Source: Ursus arctos
Lineage: Eukaryota > Chordata > Mammalia > Carnivora > Ursidae
Length of the DNA stretch: 64,000 nt
Assembly (NCBI RefSeq): GCF_023065955.2
Contig: NW_026622874.1
Location: 11,638,001 to 11,702,000, forward strand
Direction: 5' to 3'
How positions within the stretch are numbered: position 1 is the first letter of the stretch; every line of letters starts with the position of its first letter. This document shows, in pieces, positions 49,346 to 61,909 of the stretch. The notes beneath the pieces were generated by a model. The model worked only from the letters and a program-made list of their open reading frames with translations. It searched no databases and was not told the origin of the DNA. The position numbers were made by a program, and so were the translations under genes.

Positions 49346-49785
49346 GTAAGTGAGTCAGAGCTACTAGATAAGGGACAAGAAAGAGGGACTGTGTGAAGTC
49401 GTGGGACCTCTGCTAGAGAAGTTAGAACAAGGACATTTTTCAGATAAAAAGAACCCACAACGAACGTGAGGCGGCTTAAATGTCTCGATGGCATTCTTTC
49501 TTGCAGGGTGCAAAGATCAGGTGTGCCTGGCAAGTCAGGCCTCTGTTTTGGGATTCCCATGCACCCTCAGGCACTGTGATTTGCTTCCCTGGGTGTTGGT
49601 TTGCCCAAGAACCAGGATTACAGAAATGCATTTCCTGAGTTTTGAAGGACATTTTTAATATTTGCCAAAATTGAGAGGGGGTCAAACGAGGTAACTCAAA
49701 GATGAGACTGTTAATGTGGTAATATGTCAACTAAGAGTTTAAAAGAAAGACTAAATGATAATAGATCAAGGTGTCCTTGTTCTCT

Positions 49786-49834
49786 CTCTCTCTCTCTCTT
49801 TCTCTCTCTGTGTGTGTGCGTGCGTGCGTGTATG
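49786..49834. repeat. (TC)n(TG)n compound microsatellite
   Basis: TC units pass into TG/CG units (TGTGTGTGCGTGCGTGCGTG). It lies 440 bp into intron 1. Confidence 0.95.
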
Positions 49835-50419
49835 CATGAGCCCACACTCCACACGATCCTTTCTGGCTTTCCTGAGTCACAATGACAGAGAGCCGAAAAG
49901 GAGTAGATTTTAGTCTGGTCTTTGAATATAAAGAAAAAACCTGGGGCAGTGGTCTGTCTCCCTTTTCCCTATTTCCTCTAGTTTTCAGGGAATTAGACAA
50001 TAGGGCAATAAAAAGCTTATCGGGTTTGTCTACACTACTTTCCTCAGCCTCTGTGAAAGGGGTTACTTCAAGGAACTCTTAACAGCACTGAAGAGGAAAT
50101 AACTTGCGATTAAAGAATGAAGTGTCACCCTTTGATTTATATTTTCCCCCAGTGAAAGCAGGACCAGTATGTATCAGCCCCAGTCTGTTTTCTTAAGGCT
50201 GTCTGAAAGCCCCATTGTGCACTTGATGTGGCCGGGGTTTCCAGACAACATAGCAGCTACGTAATTCTTTCTATTGCATTCAAGAAACTAGCTGCTAGCA
50301 GCCTACCAAATTTTCTTTTTATAAATCCATTTCTGAAGGGATCTTTAATTCTAGACATACAAATGCTTTCATCTCATACTTACGCGATGCTTCTTAAAAA
50401 ATGTCCTTATTTGTGATTT

Positions 50420-50625
50420 TATTTGATCCTCGCAGCTCCTCTAGGGATGGATAGGATAAATATCGTTATTTTTCTCCTCCCGCCTTCACACCCTCACCCC
50501 CCCATCTTATTTTTTCAAATGGGGAAAAGAAAATTCAGCGATGAGATCTAGACAGATCTCATTTAGATATCAAACCAAGAACCCAAGACAAGGGCTCTTT
50601 CTAGTAGATCACACTGCCCATAAGT
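50420..50625 (-). repeat. possible MIR, minus strand
   Basis: 'tttgatcctcgcagctcctc' followed by 'tcaaatggggaaaagaaaa' and a 'caaaccaagaacccaaga' segment resemble a decayed MIR. Confidence 0.45.
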
Positions 50626-51465
50626 AATTCTTTTAGGATGTGTTGTGTCTCATTTGTATCCAAATGGAAAAAGTAGAGCAGTCCATTTGGAAGGTGAGAA
50701 TGTTCTGGTTGCTCCACACACTAGCAGAGCACCGCTTTTCTAGAGACACTCTTGAGTCTTATGTGCGCCATACCTCAATAACAGTAGCTTGGTGGCCTTA
50801 GTGACAGTAGACTGGAGAAAGATATCGATTACAATGACTAAGATACTCACTAAGGGGCAGATGGCTGCCAAATTTTAAAAATAATTACTAGAGAGAAAAA
50901 GGAACTCACCTCTGCAATCAGCTGAAGATGAATTAAAAAGAAAGAATAAAACAGTATCTTCTGAAAATCAGGTGAAAATTAATTGGGACAAAGAAACTAT
51001 ATTTGGTCTCAAACCTTTTTTTTAATCAGTAGACTGATTCTGATTGTACCAGTGTTTCTCCTCTGTGAATGTGCTGATGGTTTATCAATGGTTTTCAATC
51101 TTTAAAAAAATTATTAATAAAAACCAAACATTTTGACAAAGTATTCCATGGAAGCCCAGCATAAAACAGGAAAAAGTGAACATCTTCTGCTTCAGGTTGG
51201 GGACAGGGTGTGTTCCCTGTTCTATCTTCCTAGCCTCACCAGTGGCTCCTGAGGCATTTCTATAGCACCCATCAGTTTCCATTAACACTGTTTGAAAACC
51301 CTTGGTCCATTTCTAAGCCAAACATGACCCAATTTTACTTAGTTGGTTTTCTATAAATAGGTACTGCTTATTTTCTCTGACTCTGATTCAGCTCAGGCAT
51401 TAGCTTCCCCTGAGAGTAACAGAGGAAGCCCCATCCACAGTATCTCTTTGATTTTTAGCAAGTGG
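50626..51465. other. intronic, unassigned
   Basis: No repeat or exon recognised. The minus frame at 51085-51288 has no known domain. Confidence 0.5.
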
Positions 51466-52015
51466 GGGCTATATTAGTCTGTATGGACTATGCTACCCTG
51501 TGATAACAAACTAGCCTTAACATCTCAATGGCTAAGCATATAAAACTTTATGTTTTTGCTGTATCATTTCAACAAGCATTATGGGGGAGGGAGGCTCTGT
51601 TCCACATAGGCATTCAGGGATCTAGGATGATAAAGGCTCCACTCTAAGGGCGCCTGGGTGGCTCAGTTGTTGAGCATCTGCCTTTGGCTCAGGGAGTGAT
51701 CCCAGCGTTCTGGGATCGAGCCCCGCACCAGGCTCCTCCTATGGGAGTCTTCTTCCTCCTCTCCCACTCCCCCTGCTTGTGTTCCCTCTCTTGCTGGCTG
51801 TCTCTCTCTGTCAAATAAATAAATAAAATCTTAAAAAAAAAAAACCTCCATTCTCTGGGACACTGCTAGTCACCATGATAAAGAAAGATAGGAGCTAAAG
51901 TTTTACCTACTAGCCCGTAAATATTTTGTCCCAGAAGGACATACATTACATCTGTTTAGAGACCATTGCCCAGAACCAGTTATGTGGCCCTGTCTAACTG
52001 CAAGGATGATGAGCA
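51466..52015 (+). repeat. old LTR-type repeat split by a SINE
   Basis: 'tattagtctgtatggactat', 'ctcaatggctaagcatataa' before the SINE and 'ccagaaccagttatgtggcc' after it follow the layout of an old MaLR or related LTR. The family is not certain. Confidence 0.45.
51646..51845 (+). repeat. young Can-SINE, plus strand
   Basis: GGGCGCCTGGGTGGCTCAGT head, GTGTTCCCTCTCTTGCTGGC and AAATAAATAAATAAAATC tail. Duplications CTCCACTCT at 51637-51645 and CTCCATTCT at 51846-51854. Confidence 0.96.
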
Positions 52016-52694
52016 ATGTGAGGGATTATATGTATATCTGATCACTAGTAAATGTTTCTGAGAGGGGGGAAAACATTGCTTTTTTAGAGATAGAAACACT
52101 GGACATTTCTGATCAATTCAATTTAGTGTAAGAGACATTTACGGAACTCTGTCGCTGTGCAAAGTGTTGTTCAGCGTACTGGAGAAGATTCAAACACAGT
52201 CTCTGTTCTTCAGAATTTTATAAAATGGTAATGGAGGTAAATCAATAAATAGCTTTTTATTAATCCTTAAAAGGTTTAAATTAAGGTTACAGGAAAGGCA
52301 GCCTGTCGACCCTGTGAATACTCAGCTTTTTTGCAGTGTTTTCTTCTCATGGCAGAAGCTAAAGCATTTCCAGGGACTATAAGCTACTTGCAGGTGCAGA
52401 AAGGAACCAGCACATGGGTCTCATCTGTCAATATGACTTTTATCCAATCACAAGTCTTCCCCAAACCCTTGATTATCTTGCTTTCCCCTTGGGTTTTGCC
52501 CCTTGGAGATTATAAGGTCTATTTATGGAATGCATGTACCTAGATTAGTTCCCCGATTGGACTCTAGTTCCCATGACTCATTCATCCCGTCCTCTTCTAT
52601 ATCTGTAGAATTTAGCATTTATCAAGGTTACTGGCACAAAGAAAGAACTCAATACCTGTTCACAACAGATTAAATGGCCCCTTAGTAATAATTA
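52016..52694. other. intronic; weak L2-like trace
   Basis: A minus-strand L2-like segment is possible at about 52130-52275 ('gtgcaaagtgttgttcagcg'). Otherwise unassigned. The 70-codon plus frame at 52331-52543 has no recognised domain. Confidence 0.4.
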
Positions 52695-52845
52695 ATTGCA
52701 GGTCGCAAAGTCTTGAGTTCAAATTCTGACGCTGCTACTGAGAGAGAAAGTCACCTGTGCAAGTTACTAAAGTCTCTGAGTATCATTTTCCTCAGGGCAA
52801 TTGAAAGCAATTGCATATAGTAAATAGTCAATGCTCATAAGAATT
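52695..52845 (+). repeat. MIR SINE, plus strand
   Basis: 'cttgagttcaaattctgacg', 'ctgtgcaagttactaaagtc' and 'tatcattttcctcag'. Confidence 0.75.
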
Positions 52846-53399
52846 AGTTTTTTCTTTTCCTTCCTCAGAGCCAGGCCTCTTTTAATGTCACCCTAGAACA
52901 GGCATTACCAAAGATGATAGGCTCAGCTCACTGTATGGGAGGTTTCAGGCAGCAGGGGATAGTAAACTTTTCAGTTTGAAATGAAAACTTAGCCAGTGGC
53001 TGCTCCACTTAAGGGTTTCGGAATTGGCTCCCCCTCCTTTTGATGATTTCAAAACTTCACAGAAATGAAAATAAAGCCCTGCCTTTGAAAGGGTAGGGAA
53101 TGGCTACTGTAGGGTCTGCACAGAGAGTTTGTTGTTTGGAGTAATTATGGGAAGAACGGTGGCTAACCAGACTCTTTTGATTCCTTCTTTCCTGCCTTCC
53201 TCCTTCCAACTGCCTGCATTAAGTAGCCAGTCCCACACAGCACACTATGCAGGGATATTCAGTCATGGGGACATTTGCTGGAACATCCTTGGCTAGCTTC
53301 GGAAATTCGTGGGGAAGCAAGAGCATGCCTACTTCAAATCTCCAAGAAAGGCTTAGCTGTGCCACTGAATACAACACCTGTTCAGGAAGAAATGGGAGC

Positions 53400-53612
53400 A
53401 AGCGTGTTACTGTTCTCAGTGGTTTGCACATTATTATCTCAGTGACTCCTGACAGCATGCCTATTAGGTGGTACTGTTCTTCTCCCCACCCTATATCCAA
53501 GGGACTGATGCGCCGTGGAGTTAAGCAACCTGCTGACGGTTGCCTGGCTGGGGGTGGGGGAGCAGAGTTAGAACCCAGGCAGTCTGACTCCAGAGTCTAC
53601 CATTTTTGAGCC
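53400..53612 (-). repeat. MIR SINE, minus strand
   Basis: 'attatctcagtgactcctga', 'cctattaggtggtactgttc', 'ttaagcaacctgctgacggt' and 'gttagaacccaggcagtctg'. The overlapping frames on both strands are not genes. Confidence 0.85.
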
Positions 53613-54098
53613 TCAAAGTCATGCTGCCTCCCAGTGAAAATGGCAACTTGAGTTATGTAGGAAGCAATGTAAGTTTTACCATGTTTTTTTATTTGACAGG
53701 AACATAAACCTAGTCTATGAAGAGCATTGGCTTTGTACTAAGATAATCAACAAGATAGGCAGGCCAGTGAGTAGGTTCGTGTAATCTAGTTATACCAGCA
53801 CAAGTGCACTTGGGGGCTTGGAGGGAATGATTTTTCCAAAGGTGGCTATTTGCGATCAAATAGGAAATAAATAGGAAAACCGTTGTATACATCTCCAGTT
53901 TGTATACAGCCCTCAAGGGGGCTTATCTAAGGCCCCGTGGAGATATTTCTACAAGTGAGCCACTCAGTACTCCTTCTAGCATGATCCACAGTGTATTTCC
54001 GAGTACATAGAAGTCAATGGCTATTTGTTAATCGTATACTGAGTAAGAGTCTATTACTCCTGCACATTGTTAAAGGCTTGGTCTAACTTCACATTTAG
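53613..54098. other. intronic, unassigned
   Basis: No repeat or exon recognised between the MIR and the L1 insertion. The minus frame at 53710-53916 has no recognised domain. Confidence 0.5.
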
Positions 54099-54111
54099 AG
54101 TAGTGGCTCCA

Positions 54112-54659
54112 GAAGGGCCATATGCACCCCAATGTTCATAGCAGCAATGTCTACAATAGCTAAATCGTGGAAGGAGCCTAGATGCCCTTCAACAGATGAC
54201 TGGATTAAGAAGCTGTGGTCCATGTGTACAATGGAATATTACTCAGCCATCAGAAAGAACGATTTCTCAACATTTGCAGCAACATGCACGGGACTGGAGG
54301 AGACTATGCTAAGTGAAATAAGTCAAGCAGAGACAGACAATTATCATATGGTTTCACTGATATATGGAACATGAGAGATAGGAGGATTGGTGGGAGAGGG
54401 AGGGGAGGAATGAAGGGGGGGTTATCAGAAGAGGGGATGAACCATGAGAGACTGTGGACTCTGGGAAACAAACTGAGGGCTTCAGAGGGGAGAGGGGTGG
54501 GGGATTGGGATAGGCCGGTGATGGGTAGTAAGGAGGGCACATATTGCATGGTGCACTGGGTGTTATATGCAAGTAATGAATCATGGAACATTGCATCAAG
54601 AACTGGGGATATACTGTATGGTGACTAATATAACAAAATAAATATTATATATAAAAAAA
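54112..54659 (+). mobile_element. 5'-truncated L1, plus strand, relatively young
   Basis: Begins in the last ORF2 codons: MFIAAMSTIAKSWKEPRCPS, DWIKKLW, MEYYSAIRKNDF and SEISQAETDNYHMVSLIYGT, open at 54132-54374. It continues through the G-rich 3' UTR to an A-rich end. Duplications of TAGTGGCTCCA lie at 54101-54111 and 54663-54673. Confidence 0.95.
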
Positions 54660-54699
54660 GAATAGTGGCTCCACAGAGTTTAGCAGAATAGATGGGGTA

Positions 54700-54880
54700 G
54701 GATGTGGCTTCATTTCTATGTGATTTTAAGTTACCAAAGTTTTCTGAGTCTCTCATCACTCATCTGCAAAATGATGAATATAACCCCAGTTTCGTGTTAT
54801 CATTATGAGGATTAAAAGAGATAATGTGAAGAGATGATATGAAAGTGCTTAATATAATGCCTGGTGCCTGGGAGGTACCC
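54700..54880 (+). repeat. MIR SINE, plus strand
   Basis: 'gtgattttaagttaccaaag', 'catctgcaaaatgatgaata', 'attatgaggattaaaagaga' and 'aatgcctggtgcctgg'. Confidence 0.8.
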
Positions 54881-55254
54881 ACCAGTTTTTAGTACCCACC
54901 CTTCACTTACCTCTTTCATTCTACAGGAATCAGTCTCTAAGGAGGAAATTGATAACAATGGTCACCTCTTCGCCATCACAATTAAAAGCCAGAGTGAATA
55001 AAAACACTTCCTGTAAGACACATGGGACTGCCAAATAAAACTCAGCATATAACCCCTGGGATTGTTTCAAATTGATTTTACCCCCATGGAGGAGTCATGG
55101 CTGCACAACTTATTGAACAGTGATACGTTGTTCAGACGTTTGCTGTTACCTTTGCAATGCAGATGCTGCAAGATTATTTTGCTTTAAAGAAGTGGAGAAC
55201 AGATAGCTTCCTCTTTTATTTAGCAGACTTTCAGATACACACATGGCATGAGAG
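54881..55254. other. intronic, unassigned
   Basis: No repeat or exon recognised between two MIR copies. Confidence 0.5.
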
Positions 55255-55450
55255 GGATGAGATATGGGTTTTGGATTTAAATAGACCTGGGTTTAAATTC
55301 CAGTTGTGTCCTTACTAGCTACTTGATCTTGGGTAATTTAGGTAACCTCTTGCTGTCTTGTGTTCTTCCATAGGTAATAACATCTATCTTACTTAGTCTC
55401 TTAGATATGGATGGTAAGCATAGGTAGTGCATACATCCATGTTTAATCAA
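55255..55450 (+). repeat. MIR SINE, plus strand
   Basis: 'tagacctgggtttaaattcc', 'ttactagctacttgatcttg' and 'ggtaacctcttgctgtc'. Confidence 0.8.
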
Positions 55451-55599
55451 TGGCAGTTACTGTTTTTTTATTATATGGGTGTGCCTAATTAGATAGATAT
55501 CCTATAAACTATACGAAAAATGTAACTTGTGTCATTTATGTCAGCTTTTCCCTCTAGCCACTCTCTACTTCATTGAAACTACATGCTATTCAAAGAACA

Positions 55600-55710
55600 A
55601 AAAACAAGATATTCATTTAGTCAGTGGATATTCAAAAGAGGCCTACTATGTGTTAAGCATAATGGTAAGTGCTGGAAATAGAGTGATAGAGACCCCCAGA
55701 GGATGCCACA
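55600..55710 (-). repeat. L2-like fragment, minus strand
   Basis: 'ggcctactatgtgttaagca' and 'aatggtaagtgctggaaata' correspond to the minus-strand L2 or MIR-type 'accTACTATGTG' segment. Confidence 0.6.
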
Positions 55711-56270
55711 GAGGTGCCCAGGACACATGGTGATGGCTGAATCAGGGCCTGACGCTTCTGATGCAAATCTCACCATGAGAAATCTGTCCCCACTATCTTG
55801 GCCTAACTCCTAGCTTTCTAAAATTTGACAGTAGGTGAGGTAGAAGGCTCAAGTAGGAATAGGGAGTTGGGAAGACGCTCAGCCAACTCGGTAGGGAATG
55901 TGACGTGGGGTGGTAGATCCTTGCCGAAGTGGGGAAAGTGTGTTGTGCCTCTGGCCCTCCCTTTGGTCACCTCATTTGTGTTCAAACCTGCTAAGAATTA
56001 GGAACCACTGAATTAGCCCTCAGCTGAAAAAGAAGCAGCCCCCTAATACTTTTAGGACAGGTAGTGCATTATTTTAGAGATCAAAAACACCAGACACCTA
56101 AAGCATTCAGGGGGCAAATCAAACCTAGAGGGCCCCTCGGGCAATCCTGGGACATGATAATGACTAGTATGCTAGTATTCTGACACACCAGACCTTTGGA
56201 TTCCACCAGAAACACTGATAAAATCTTACTTCCCACTGTCCCTGCTGGTGAAAAATAGAAATGAGTTCAG
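55711..56270. other. intronic, unassigned
   Basis: Nothing recognised in this stretch. Confidence 0.5.
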
Positions 56271-56274
56271 TTTT

Positions 56275-56474
56275 TTTAAGATTCTACATACAAGGTGTTT
56301 GTCTTTCCCTGTCTAACTTATATCACTTAGCATAATGCCCTCAGGGTCCATCTATGCTGTCACAAATGACAGGCTTTCCTTCTTTTTTATGGTTGAATAA
56401 TATTCCATGGTACCTAGATACTTTCTCCCTTCCTTCCTTCCTTCCTTCCTTCCTTCCTTCCTTCCTTCCTTCCA
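56275..56474 (-). repeat. L1 3' fragment, minus strand, then (TTCC)n
   Basis: 'cttatatcacttagcataat', 'gtccatctatgctgtcacaa' and 'aatattccatggta' are minus-strand L1. A perfect TTCC run follows at 56427-56474. The plus frame here reads as an SFLP repeat. Confidence 0.85.
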
Positions 56475-58659
56475 TTAATTCTTTAATGGCTAAATTGGGA
56501 AATCCTCATCTGCAAATCACTTTTATGGAAGGTCTTACCCTTCATAAAGGCATCTCTTAATTGGGCGTTTTTTTTTTTCATTTATAAATAAAAGGCTAAC
56601 ATGATCCAATATCTTATCTCAAATCATTTTAAACTAAATGTCTAAATTTAACCTACCTCTCCTCTCACATCAGTTTTCAGTTGACAAACAGTTTTAACTT
56701 CTGGAATAAAGTCTAAAATAACTATAACCAACCATTTATAAAAACAAAAAGGAAGAAAAAAGAAACAAAAAGACAAGAAGATACTCAGCAGACAAAAGCA
56801 CTTAGCTATTAAAATTTTCCTTAGAGAGTTCAGAAGATCCAAATAATTCTTCCGGGCAAATCAACTTGTATTCTACTTTCCTTTTTGTAACAAGTAAACC
56901 ATTGCAAGGGTCTTGGGAATTCAGCCCATAATGTAGGTCAAGAAATAAGTACCATATTATATCAAGAACGAATAGAAGTATATCAAGAACTCTGTCTTAG
57001 ACTACTGCAAATTTCAGAGAGGCATTGCAATCCTACAAGAATGAGCTGCTAGATGTATTTCTATAATAAAAAGGCACAGGCTGATGACTGATTACCTTAT
57101 CTGAGTCAACTTGCACCATTGCACGAGCTATCAAGAGAGGAGAACCTGGGGCTGGCCATGAGAACCTGGGGCTGGCCATGACACCTCATATATCGTTTTA
57201 GTGAAATGCTCCTGTCAATTAGGTGAAAATGAGAACTCAAGCCCATAACCATAAAAACCTACCTATTGAGTCTGACCCCTGCTGGGCTTGGCATCCACTT
57301 GTGGTCTAAATGTTGCTGGCATAATGGTCCATTCCCATTTCCAGATTAAGGGTTTTAATAGACTTCACCAACTAGTTGACTTAAGCAGGTGATGATGAGA
57401 GTGCCTGCTTTGCTGCTTTGGTTGGATCCAGGAGAGTACTAGGCTGTGGCTTGCTTGTGATCCCAGGCAGCATGCAACTTGGGGAAGACGCTATGAGCTA
57501 TGGTTTCATGCCTGGTTTTCTGAGACATAGAGAAGAATTTGGAGCACTCATGTTACTGAGATGGTTATGCTTGACCTTTGTCATCCTGTAGAATTTATTG
57601 AGCCACTTGCTGTTTGCACAACACTTTACTAAGTGGTAGGGAAAGGAGATTGGTATAGGGTAGTGGTTCCCAATGTTTTGAACCTGAGGACTCTCCTTTT
57701 AATGTATTTTCTCAGTCAGTTGTTAATATGTGTATAAAATGGCAAAAAAGCATGAATATATTCAATACTTTTTAAAGATTTGTATTTAAAAAAATCTATA
57801 ACAGTTAATATATATGGAGCTACAGTATATAATATTGTTAGCCTCTAGAAATGTACATTGGAACTGATTCTTGTATCTCTTTCAGCAAACTCATGACCAT
57901 TCAAGGGTCCAGAAATTGGCTCCATCTTTGAGTTGGAAAATACCAGTGTAACTCCATAGATGGAATGTATTACGATGAAACATTATAAGTGGTGTTTGTT
58001 GGATTTTTAACTTTTAGAAGCGAAATTTGGGACTATGTAATTGTTATTCAGTTAAGAGCCAAGAAGCGCTTTATTTCAATTTCACGACCTTGGTGTTACC
58101 GGAAGAAAAATGATTCTAGTTAAAGTTAAATAGATTCTCTTTTCTTATACTCTTTTTATGGGAAATTATGTCTATTTTGAATTGCTTTATATACTGATCA
58201 TAACATTTTATACACTGTTATATATTTTGCTTGGAACTTTCACCTATCTTTTATTTGTGATGGTTGCGATAAAAAATATGTCTTCTTGAGAATATCATTA
58301 ATGTCTCTTAGATTCTTACTCTATTGTTCAGGATCTAATTCATTCTATTTCTGGATGAACTTATGTTTCTGAAGCCTATAGTTTCTGTTGTAATAAAGAC
58401 TGATTTCTTTCTAGATATGATATGTATCTGTCATTTTGGGATTTCTTTTCATTGGATTCCTGGGTTAATTTCATTGTCTTTTGACACATATCTTCTCTTG
58501 ATTTTAACCCTTACTGGGCTGGAATATAGCTTCAAGAAACTTCTGAAGAATGAATCCATGGTAGGTAAATATTCTTTCTGGGCATTAAGTTTTAGGTTCA
58601 AAATAATTTTCTGCCAGAATATCGATAGCATTGCTTCTTTGTTATCTAGTTTTTAATTT
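56475..58659. other. intronic, largely unassigned
   Basis: An exact 20-bp tandem pair lies at 57141-57180. Otherwise no clear repeat or exon. The T-rich part from 58140 may include old L1. The frame at 58363-58656 has no recognised domain and no flanking splice consensus. Confidence 0.4.
57141..57180. repeat. exact 20-bp tandem duplication
   Basis: The unit AGAACCTGGGGCTGGCCATG occurs twice, head to tail, with no differences. Confidence 0.98.
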
Positions 58660-58770
58660 TTTTCTTAAAGATTTTATTTTTAAGGACTCTCTACACCCAA
58701 TATGGAGCTCGAGCTCACAATCCCCAGATCAAGAGTCACATGCTCAACTGACTGAGCTGGCCAGATGCCC
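58660..58770 (-). repeat. short Can-SINE, minus strand
   Basis: CTTAAAGATTTTATTTTTAA, 'ctctacacccaatatggagc', 'gctcacaatccccagatcaa' and a GAGCTGGCCAGATGCCCC end. Compact type, like 39410-39520. Confidence 0.9.
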
Positions 58771-59139
58771 CTGTTTTCTAATGTTTCTAATGAAATCTGT
58801 GTTATAAGCCTGATTCTAGTCCTTTGAATGTAGTCACCAGATAAAATATGAAACTCTTGATAAATGTGAATTTAAAATGATCAACGAATAATTTTTTGTA
58901 TAAGTATGCCCCATGCAATATACAACATTTCAAGCATACATATACTAAGAAATTTTTATTGTTTATAGGAAATTCAAAACTAATTGTTTGACTCATATTT
59001 TTATTTGCTAAATCTGGCAACCCTCCTTGAAGATCAACCACCTTTTTCCTTGTAAATAATTAAGGATCTTCTACTTCTATGATTCTTACTCTTTGTGTTT
59101 TGAAACTTCCTAAGGATTTGTGTAAATGTGGCTTTTGTT
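58771..59139. other. intronic, unassigned
   Basis: Nothing recognised. The minus frame at 58802-59041 has no known domain. Confidence 0.45.
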
Positions 59140-59700
59140 TAATTTATTATTATTATTATTATTAATTAAATCCATGCTGCTCAGTTGTTGTTGGACTCTA
59201 CAATCACTTACAGCTCTGGGGAATTTTCTTTTATTATTTCTTTAATAATTTTCTTCCTTCCATTTCTCTGTTATTGAGAATCCTAACTGGCTTGATATTT
59301 GGGCCTCCTGAATTAAGTCTTTATAGCTCTAATCTATTTACCTCAGTTTTTCATATCTATCTCTTTTTTTATGTTCTGACAAATTTATTGAATGTTCTAT
59401 TTCAAAGTTTTTGGTCATCAAAACTTTAATCTCTAAGAATTCTTTGCTACTCTTTAAATTATCACTTTCTTGGTATCTTTTTTTTTGATTTATGGATGCA
59501 CCAGTTCTCATATCTCTCCAAGGATATATTTTTTTCTATTCAGTTTTGGTTTACATCCTCATCCATTTCCTGAATTATTTCTATTTCCTTTGGGGTAATT
59601 TCTAATTGTTTATCTCTATCTTTTCTTTCAGACTGCTGTTTTACCCCCATGAGTTTGGAAATCATTTTTTATCTGTGGTTAGAGATAAAGGACAGGTTCA
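59140..59700 (-). repeat. possible ancient L1 5' region, minus strand
   Basis: A T-rich stretch starting after (TTA)n at 59147-59167. Its style parallels 12880-13720 ('gggaattttcttttattatt', 'ttgggcctcctgaattaag', 'ttcatatctatctctttttt'). Confidence 0.4.
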
Positions 59701-60600
59701 ATGATTCTAGGTAATGGAGAAGGTTTCCTCTGTTAAGTATGTCCCCCGTGAATAGAAAGGATGACAAGGAGCTGTACATGTGCAGGTAGATCTTACCAGA
59801 CTCTGATCTGTGTGAGCAGATGAGATACTTGGAGTCATCTGTATGCTAAAATGAGTAGTATTCCAGGATCCTAACATTAACTGCTTTAGGTCCCCTTAGG
59901 CAATTATTAATTTCTTTTTAAGAGAAGACACTCCCCCACCCAGGATTATAGCTGTGCTACGTGTTGCTTTTGGGAGGGTGCATTTGTCCTCTCACTGGTT
60001 GGCTTGTAGAGAGATTTTTGATTAATTCTTATTTCCTTTTGCATTTACCCAAGGCTGCAAAAGTTTTTAGCTTTGTTCCATCAGCTTTTTGTCTTCCAGA
60101 CATTTGTTGAAATCACAAATCCATCAGTGGCCCCCCTCTCATTTTCTTCACTGTTATGTATTGAGTTTACTAAAACAACTTGGGAGGAATATGGGGAAGG
60201 AGGGAAGACAAATGCATGTATTCAGCCTACAGTCTTGAACCAGAAATTCCTTCCTTTCATCCACTTTTATCGTTTCCACCTGAATGTCCTCTAATGAAAA
60301 TATTTTATATCTGAAGAGGTGCATTTTCATCTACAAAAAAACCACATACGTCCACGTTTACTCTTCAGAAATCGGAACATATGTTTTTCTAAAAATAAAT
60401 GTCTTAAAATAATACCTCATATGGTTTCTTAAAAATGAAGTGACATAGTATATGTGAATGTGCCTAGCATACTACCTGGTACAGAATAATGGCTCAATAA
60501 ATGTTTTAATCTTTTTTTATTATTTTATTTTCAGAAGAAAGAGCTCAAGCACATCTTCTGTAATGTTGGTACAAAGAGATAGTTCAGTATGAGTTGCTTG
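59701..60600. other. intronic, mostly unassigned
   Basis: No exon recognised. A MIR/L2-like 3' end ('gcctagcatactacctggta') lies near 60461-60505. Confidence 0.45.
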
Positions 60601-61202
60601 AAAAAACAATGAAAACAGTGTGGAGATTCCTCAAAAAGTTAAAAACAGAGCTACACTATGACCCAGCAATTGCACTACTGGGTATTTACCCCAAAGATAC
60701 AGATGTAGTGAAAAGAGGGCCGTATGCACCCCAATGTTCATAGCGGAATTGTCCCCAATAGCCAAACTGTGGAAGGAGCTGAGATGCCCTTCAACAGATG
60801 AATGGATAAAGAAGATGTGGTCCATATATACAATGGAATATCACTCAGCCATCAGAAAAGATGATTACCCAACATTTGCATCAACGTGGATGGAACTGGA
60901 GGAGATTATACTAAGTGAAATAAGTCAAGCAGAGAGAGACAATTGTCATACGGTTTCACTTATTTGTGGAACATAAGGAATAGCAGGGATGAACTTTGGG
61001 AAACAAACTGAGGGTTTTAGAGGGGCGGGGGTGGGGGAATGGGCTAGCCCGGGGATAGATATTAAGGAGGGCAATTATTGCATGGAGTGCTGGGTGTTAT
61101 ATGCAAACAATGAATCATGGAACACTACATTAAAAACTAATGATGTACTGTATGGTGACTAACATAACATAATAAAAAATTTAAAAAAAGAAAAAGAAAA
61201 AG
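60601..61202 (+). mobile_element. 5'-truncated L1, plus strand
   Basis: Begins upstream of the ORF2 C-terminus ('gtgtggagattcctcaaaaa', 'tatgacccagcaattgcac'). It is open at 60734-60976 (MFIAELSPIAKLWKELRCPS, DEWIKKMW, MEYHSAIRKDDYP, SEISQAERDNCHTVSLICGT), then 3' UTR and an A-rich end. Close relative of the copy at 54112-54659. No clear flanking duplication was found. Confidence 0.92.
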
Positions 61203-61434
61203 GGGTGAAAAAAATAGCTACCCTGAATGTACCTTGTGATTAGAAGTAAGGATTAATGATTAAATTCTCGTAAAACATTTGGAGCTCAAAGATAAAACTC
61301 ACTATGAAACTTGTAACATTCTTCATTCTATTAGAGTAAAAGCTGTTAAACTTTTAAAAAATACAGTAATAAGCTGAAGTTTCATTAAACTATAGGGTTA
61401 ATAAGTCATGAAAATGCCACTATGCATGGAATAC
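61203..61434. other. intronic, unassigned
   Basis: Nothing recognised between the L1 and the MIR. Confidence 0.5.
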
Positions 61435-61545
61435 CTGAAGATCAGAGGGGTTAAGAAGTTTTCCTAAGGTTACATAGTAAGTCACTGAACCAGAACTGAA
61501 ACCCAGATCTTCTGACTATACCTTTTCTCTACAGCACAAATTCAC
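61435..61545 (-). repeat. MIR SINE fragment, minus strand
   Basis: 'agaggggttaagaagttttc', 'ctaaggttacatagtaagtc' and 'gaaacccagatcttctgact'. It ends about 90 bp before exon 2. Confidence 0.85.
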
Positions 61546-61600
61546 AGGCTTCTAAGAGCAATTCAGTGTATGATAAGAGTGAATTTGTTCTGTCATGTAA

Positions 61601-61828
<228 letters not shown>

Positions 61829-61909
61829 TGATAAGGAAGCAAAGTCTTTGCAAACATTGAGCTTACATGCTTCTGTGTTGTCATTTAAGTCATATTAAAG
61901 CCATATAGC

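Noticed and set aside
53219..53609. Overlapping frames on both strands as an exon
   Set aside because: Much of it is a minus-strand MIR, and the rest lacks splice consensus or recognised protein similarity.
58363..58656. 97-codon hydrophobic plus frame in NTMT2 intron 1
   Set aside because: The hydrophobicity follows from T-rich DNA; no splice sites or known domain.
54132..60976. Two similar 80-codon frames (54132-54374, 60734-60976) as a small gene family
   Set aside because: Both are the C-terminal end of L1 ORF2 followed by L1 3' UTR and A-rich tails.
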